Assembly (NCBI GenBank): GCA_964579415.1
Contig: CAZOGW010000040.1
Location: 1 to 23,191, forward strand
Source: CAZOGW01 sp964579415
GTDB taxonomy: Bacteria; Actinomycetota; Acidimicrobiia; Spongiisociales; UBA5794
DNA length: 23,191 bases
Reading direction: 5' to 3'
Shown here in pieces: positions 21,484-23,191 of this stretch (its first letter is position 1; each line of letters opens with the position of its first letter). The notes under the pieces were generated by a model. That model worked only from the letters and a program-made list of their open reading frames with translations. It ran no database searches and was not told where the DNA came from. The position numbers and the translations under genes are program-made.

Positions 21484-22941
21484 CTCGACCCGCCCTTCGC
21501 AAAGCCTCCGGGCGGCCCACTCCCCCCACAAAGCCGGGGGGAGATGAAGAAGGCGCCCCTCGACCCGCCCTTCGCAAAGCCTCCGGGCGGCCCACTCCCC
21601 CCGCAAAGCCGGGGGGAGACTGAGGTCTTCCACGCCGCGGCCGCCTGGGTCGGTGGCGGCACCGCCCGGGACGTGCGCATCGAGGTCGCCGACGGTCTCA
21701 TCACCTCGGTGACGGCCGGCGTCGGTTCCGACCGTGACGACCACCGCCTCCGCGGCTGGGTGGCGCCCGGCCTGGTGAACGCCCACAGCCACGCCTTCCA
21801 CCGCGCCCTGCGCGGCACCGCCGGCGGCGGGGACTTCTGGTCGTGGCGGGACCGGATGTACGCGGTTGCGGAGTGTCTCGACCCCGACACCTACCGGGAT
21901 CTGGCCTCCGCGGTCTACGCCGAGATGGCGCTGGCCGGGATCACCGCCGTCGGCGAGTTCCACTACCTCCACCACCGGCCCGGTGGGGAGCCCTACGCCG
22001 ACCCGGCCGCCATGGCGGTGGCGCTGGCGGAAGCGGCGGCCGATGCCGGTGTCCGGCTGTGCCTGCTCGACGCCTGCTACCTCACGGCCGGCCTCGACGG
22101 TGGCCCACTCACCGGCACGCAACTCCGCTTCGGCGACGGGGACGCCGCCGGCTGGCTGCGCCGCCATGCGGCCCTCGCCGAGGCGCTGGCGCCGTACCGG
22201 CAGGTGACCCTCGGTGCGGCTGTCCACTCGGTCCGGGCCGTCCCCGCCGCGGCCATGCCCGACATCGTCGCCGCCAATGCCGGCGCCCCTCTCCACGTCC
22301 ACGTCTCCGAGCAGCCCGCCGAAAACGAGGCGAGCCTCGCCACCACCGGGCGTACCCCCGTCGAGCTGCTCGCCGAGCGCGGCGTCCTCGGCCCGTCCAC
22401 GACCGCGGTCCACGCCGTGCACGTCACCCCCGGTGACGTGAAGCTGCTGGCGGAAGCGGGGACGGGTGTGTGCGCCTGCCCCAGCACCGAGCACGACCTC
22501 GGGGACGGGACGGTCCAGGGCGACGCCCTCGCCGCCGCCGGCATCGCGCTCAGCCTGGGCTCCGACTCCCACGCGGTGATCGACATCCTGGCCGAGGCTC
22601 GGGCGGTCGAGTGGAACGACCGCTCCCGCACCGGCCGCCGCGGTGTCCACACCCACAGGGCGCTGTGGGACATGGCCACCACCCATGGGGCGGCTGCGCT
22701 CGGCGAAGCGGTGTGGGGCCTGGTGCCCGGGGCTCCCGCCGACCTGGTGTGCATCGCCCCCGACACCGTGCGCACCGCCGGTGTGGGCTCGATGGAGGGG
22801 CTGGTGATGGCCGCCGGCGCCGCCGACGTCGACACCGTCGTCGTCGGGGGCGAGGTGATCGTGGAGGGTGGTGTTCACCGGCGCCTCCCCGACACCGCAG
22901 CCGCTCTCTCCGCCGCCATCAGCAGCCTGATGCTCGAATGA
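21472..22941 (+). CDS. hutF: Formimidoylglutamate deiminase HutF with repeat-derived N-terminal extension
   Basis: HutF deiminates N-formimidoyl-L-glutamate to N-formyl-L-glutamate and ammonia, one of the branches of histidine breakdown. The catalytic body begins near residue 50 (EVFHAAAAW) and shows amidohydrolase metal motifs: VNAHSHAFHRAL, HVHVSEQPAENEA, AVHAVHVTP and LGSDSHAVID. It ends in ADLVCIAPDTVRT and VVVGGEVIVEGG. The full frame is 489 residues, but the body alone is about 440, the usual size. The first ~49 residues are coded by two 63-bp repeats (PLDPPFAKPPGG twice). GTG 21472 is chosen because GAGGG lies 6 bases upstream; the ATG at 21544 has its only ribosome site directly adjacent. 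No start exists between the repeats and the body. Confidence 0.93.
   Translation: MKTPLDPPFAKPPGGPLPPQSRGEMKKAPLDPPFAKPPGGPLPPQSRGETEVFHAAAAWVGGGTARDVRIEVADGLITSVTAGVGSDRDDHRLRGWVAPGLVNAHSHAFHRALRGTAGGGDFWSWRDRMYAVAECLDPDTYRDLASAVYAEMALAGITAVGEFHYLHHRPGGEPYADPAAMAVALAEAAADAGVRLCLLDACYLTAGLDGGPLTGTQLRFGDGDAAGWLRRHAALAEALAPYRQVTLGAAVHSVRAVPAAAMPDIVAANAGAPLHVHVSEQPAENEASLATTGRTPVELLAERGVLGPSTTAVHAVHVTPGDVKLLAEAGTGVCACPSTEHDLGDGTVQGDALAAAGIALSLGSDSHAVIDILAEARAVEWNDRSRTGRRGVHTHRALWDMATTHGAAALGEAVWGLVPGAPADLVCIAPDTVRTAGVGSMEGLVMAAGAADVDTVVVGGEVIVEGGVHRRLPDTAAALSAAISSLMLE
21481..21543. repeat. 63-bp hairpin-forming repeat, copy 1
   Basis: First of two copies with a 75-bp period, 62 of 63 bases identical (difference at 21528/21603). 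Contains CCGCCC...GGGCGG and a CTCCCCCC...GGGGGGAG hairpin at 21520-21543. It reads in frame into hutF. Confidence 0.9.
21556..21618. repeat. 63-bp hairpin-forming repeat, copy 2
   Basis: Second copy, ending three bases before the recognisable start of the HutF body. The hairpin at 21595-21618 has a 9-bp stem and a 6-base loop. The near identity of the copies points to recent duplication or spread. Confidence 0.9.
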
Positions 22942-22984
22942 AGGCCCGTCGACACCCCCGCCCGGCCGTGCCGCGCATGCTGGC

Positions 22985-23008
22985 TATTGGATACTGGATA
23001 CTGGATAC
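22985..23008. repeat. Heptamer array (TACTGGA) directly before hutI
   Basis: TATTGGA, TACTGGA, TACTGGA and a broken TAC(GGA) follow each other and end three bases before the hutI ATG. Each unit boundary makes a GATACT, the -10-like hexamer seen in two other promoters of this window. There is no ordinary Shine-Dalgarno; GGA lies next to the ATG. Confidence 0.85.
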
Positions 23009-23011
23009 GGA

Positions 23012-23191
23012 ATGACCGACCTTCTCCTCACCAGCGCCCGCATCGCCCCGTTCACCGACGGGTCCGTCGACGTTCTCAGCGGCGCCGACACCATCGGCGT
23101 CACCGGTGGCGTGGTCACCTATCTGGGGCCGCGGCGGGGGGCACCGGAGGCGAGCGACGTGGTGGACATGGAGGGCGGGCTGGTCACCCCC
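23012..23191 (+). CDS. hutI: Imidazolonepropionase HutI, 5' part cut by the window end
   Basis: The first 60 codons of a protein that starts TDLLLTSARIAPFTDG and continues to DMEGGLVTP, where the window ends. The N-terminal small beta domain and the VTPG-leading stretch fit amidohydrolases, and the place after hutU and hutF makes imidazolonepropionase (opening of the imidazolone ring to formimidoylglutamate) the likely product. The metal ligands lie beyond the window, so the name rests on context. The ATG sits right after a heptamer repeat array. Confidence 0.75.
   Translation, partial: MTDLLLTSARIAPFTDGSVDVLSGADTIGVTGGVVTYLGPRRGAPEASDVVDMEGGLVTP

Noticed and set aside
21481..21618. 63-bp repeats as a CRISPR array
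   Set aside because: Only two copies, 12-bp gap, no spacer-length segments and no cas genes.
21187..22878. 563-codon minus-strand frame across hutF
   Set aside because: Antisense shadow; Gly/Val/Asp-rich with no domain, while hutF is conserved on the plus strand.

Overview
The window is GC-rich, densely coded DNA with many GTG starts and one TTG start. Lipoprotein style (short signal, Cys, then a Thr/Ala/Pro-rich linker), a Tat-exported hydrolase, an ECF sigma/anti-sigma pair and a fused LivM-LivG subunit all suggest a high-GC actinobacterium, possibly an Acidimicrobiia-like environmental lineage. That placement is inference; there is no rRNA or other marker gene here. I see no tRNA, rRNA, CRISPR array, insertion sequence or phage gene, and no gene-free stretch longer than 300 bases.

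Layout. (1) 11-1553: an SDR-like protein (-) divergent from an XRE-cupin regulator (+), with a palindrome inside the SDR promoter. (2) 1555-1713: two arrays of 7-bp repeats facing each other between convergent genes. (3) 1715-8581 (-): a branched-chain-amino-acid-type ABC importer (lipoprotein, LivH, fused LivM-LivG, LivF) downstream of a Tat-signal amidohydrolase, so extracytoplasmic hydrolysis followed by uptake is plausible. (4) 8582-11099 (+): a methyltransferase-like protein flanked by two Cys-rich zinc-binding segments, then an XdhC/CoxI protein with a C-terminal YHS domain. Each is preceded by a short upstream ORF with a strong Shine-Dalgarno sequence that ends in a GTGA overlap. (5) 11148-14503: a small coiled-coil membrane protein, a DUF202 protein, an STT3-like GT-C membrane protein, and a convergent, overlapping GT2 glycosyltransferase. 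(6) 14561-16976 (-): a YccF protein, a ferredoxin-NADP reductase-like protein with an extra N-terminal domain resembling Nfu_N, and an MBL-fold hydrolase. (7) 17032-18850 (-): an ECF sigma factor and a membrane protein with a beta-propeller-like exterior, probably its anti-sigma factor. (8) 18957-19489 (-): a probable secreted protein whose signal peptide is separated from the body by a one-base frameshift. (9) 19637-23191 (+): histidine degradation genes hutU (frameshifted), hutF and the start of hutI, interrupted by repeat DNA that is read into the N-terminus of HutF.

The strongest points are the zinc-binding methyltransferase-like protein with its possible leader ORFs, the Nfu_N-FNR-like fusion, the repeat-derived extension of HutF, the heptamer arrays at three loci, and two frameshifts within 1.5 kb that are either assembly errors or real decay. 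I found no complete, clearly new multi-gene system; the novelty here is in single proteins, repeats and regulatory layout.
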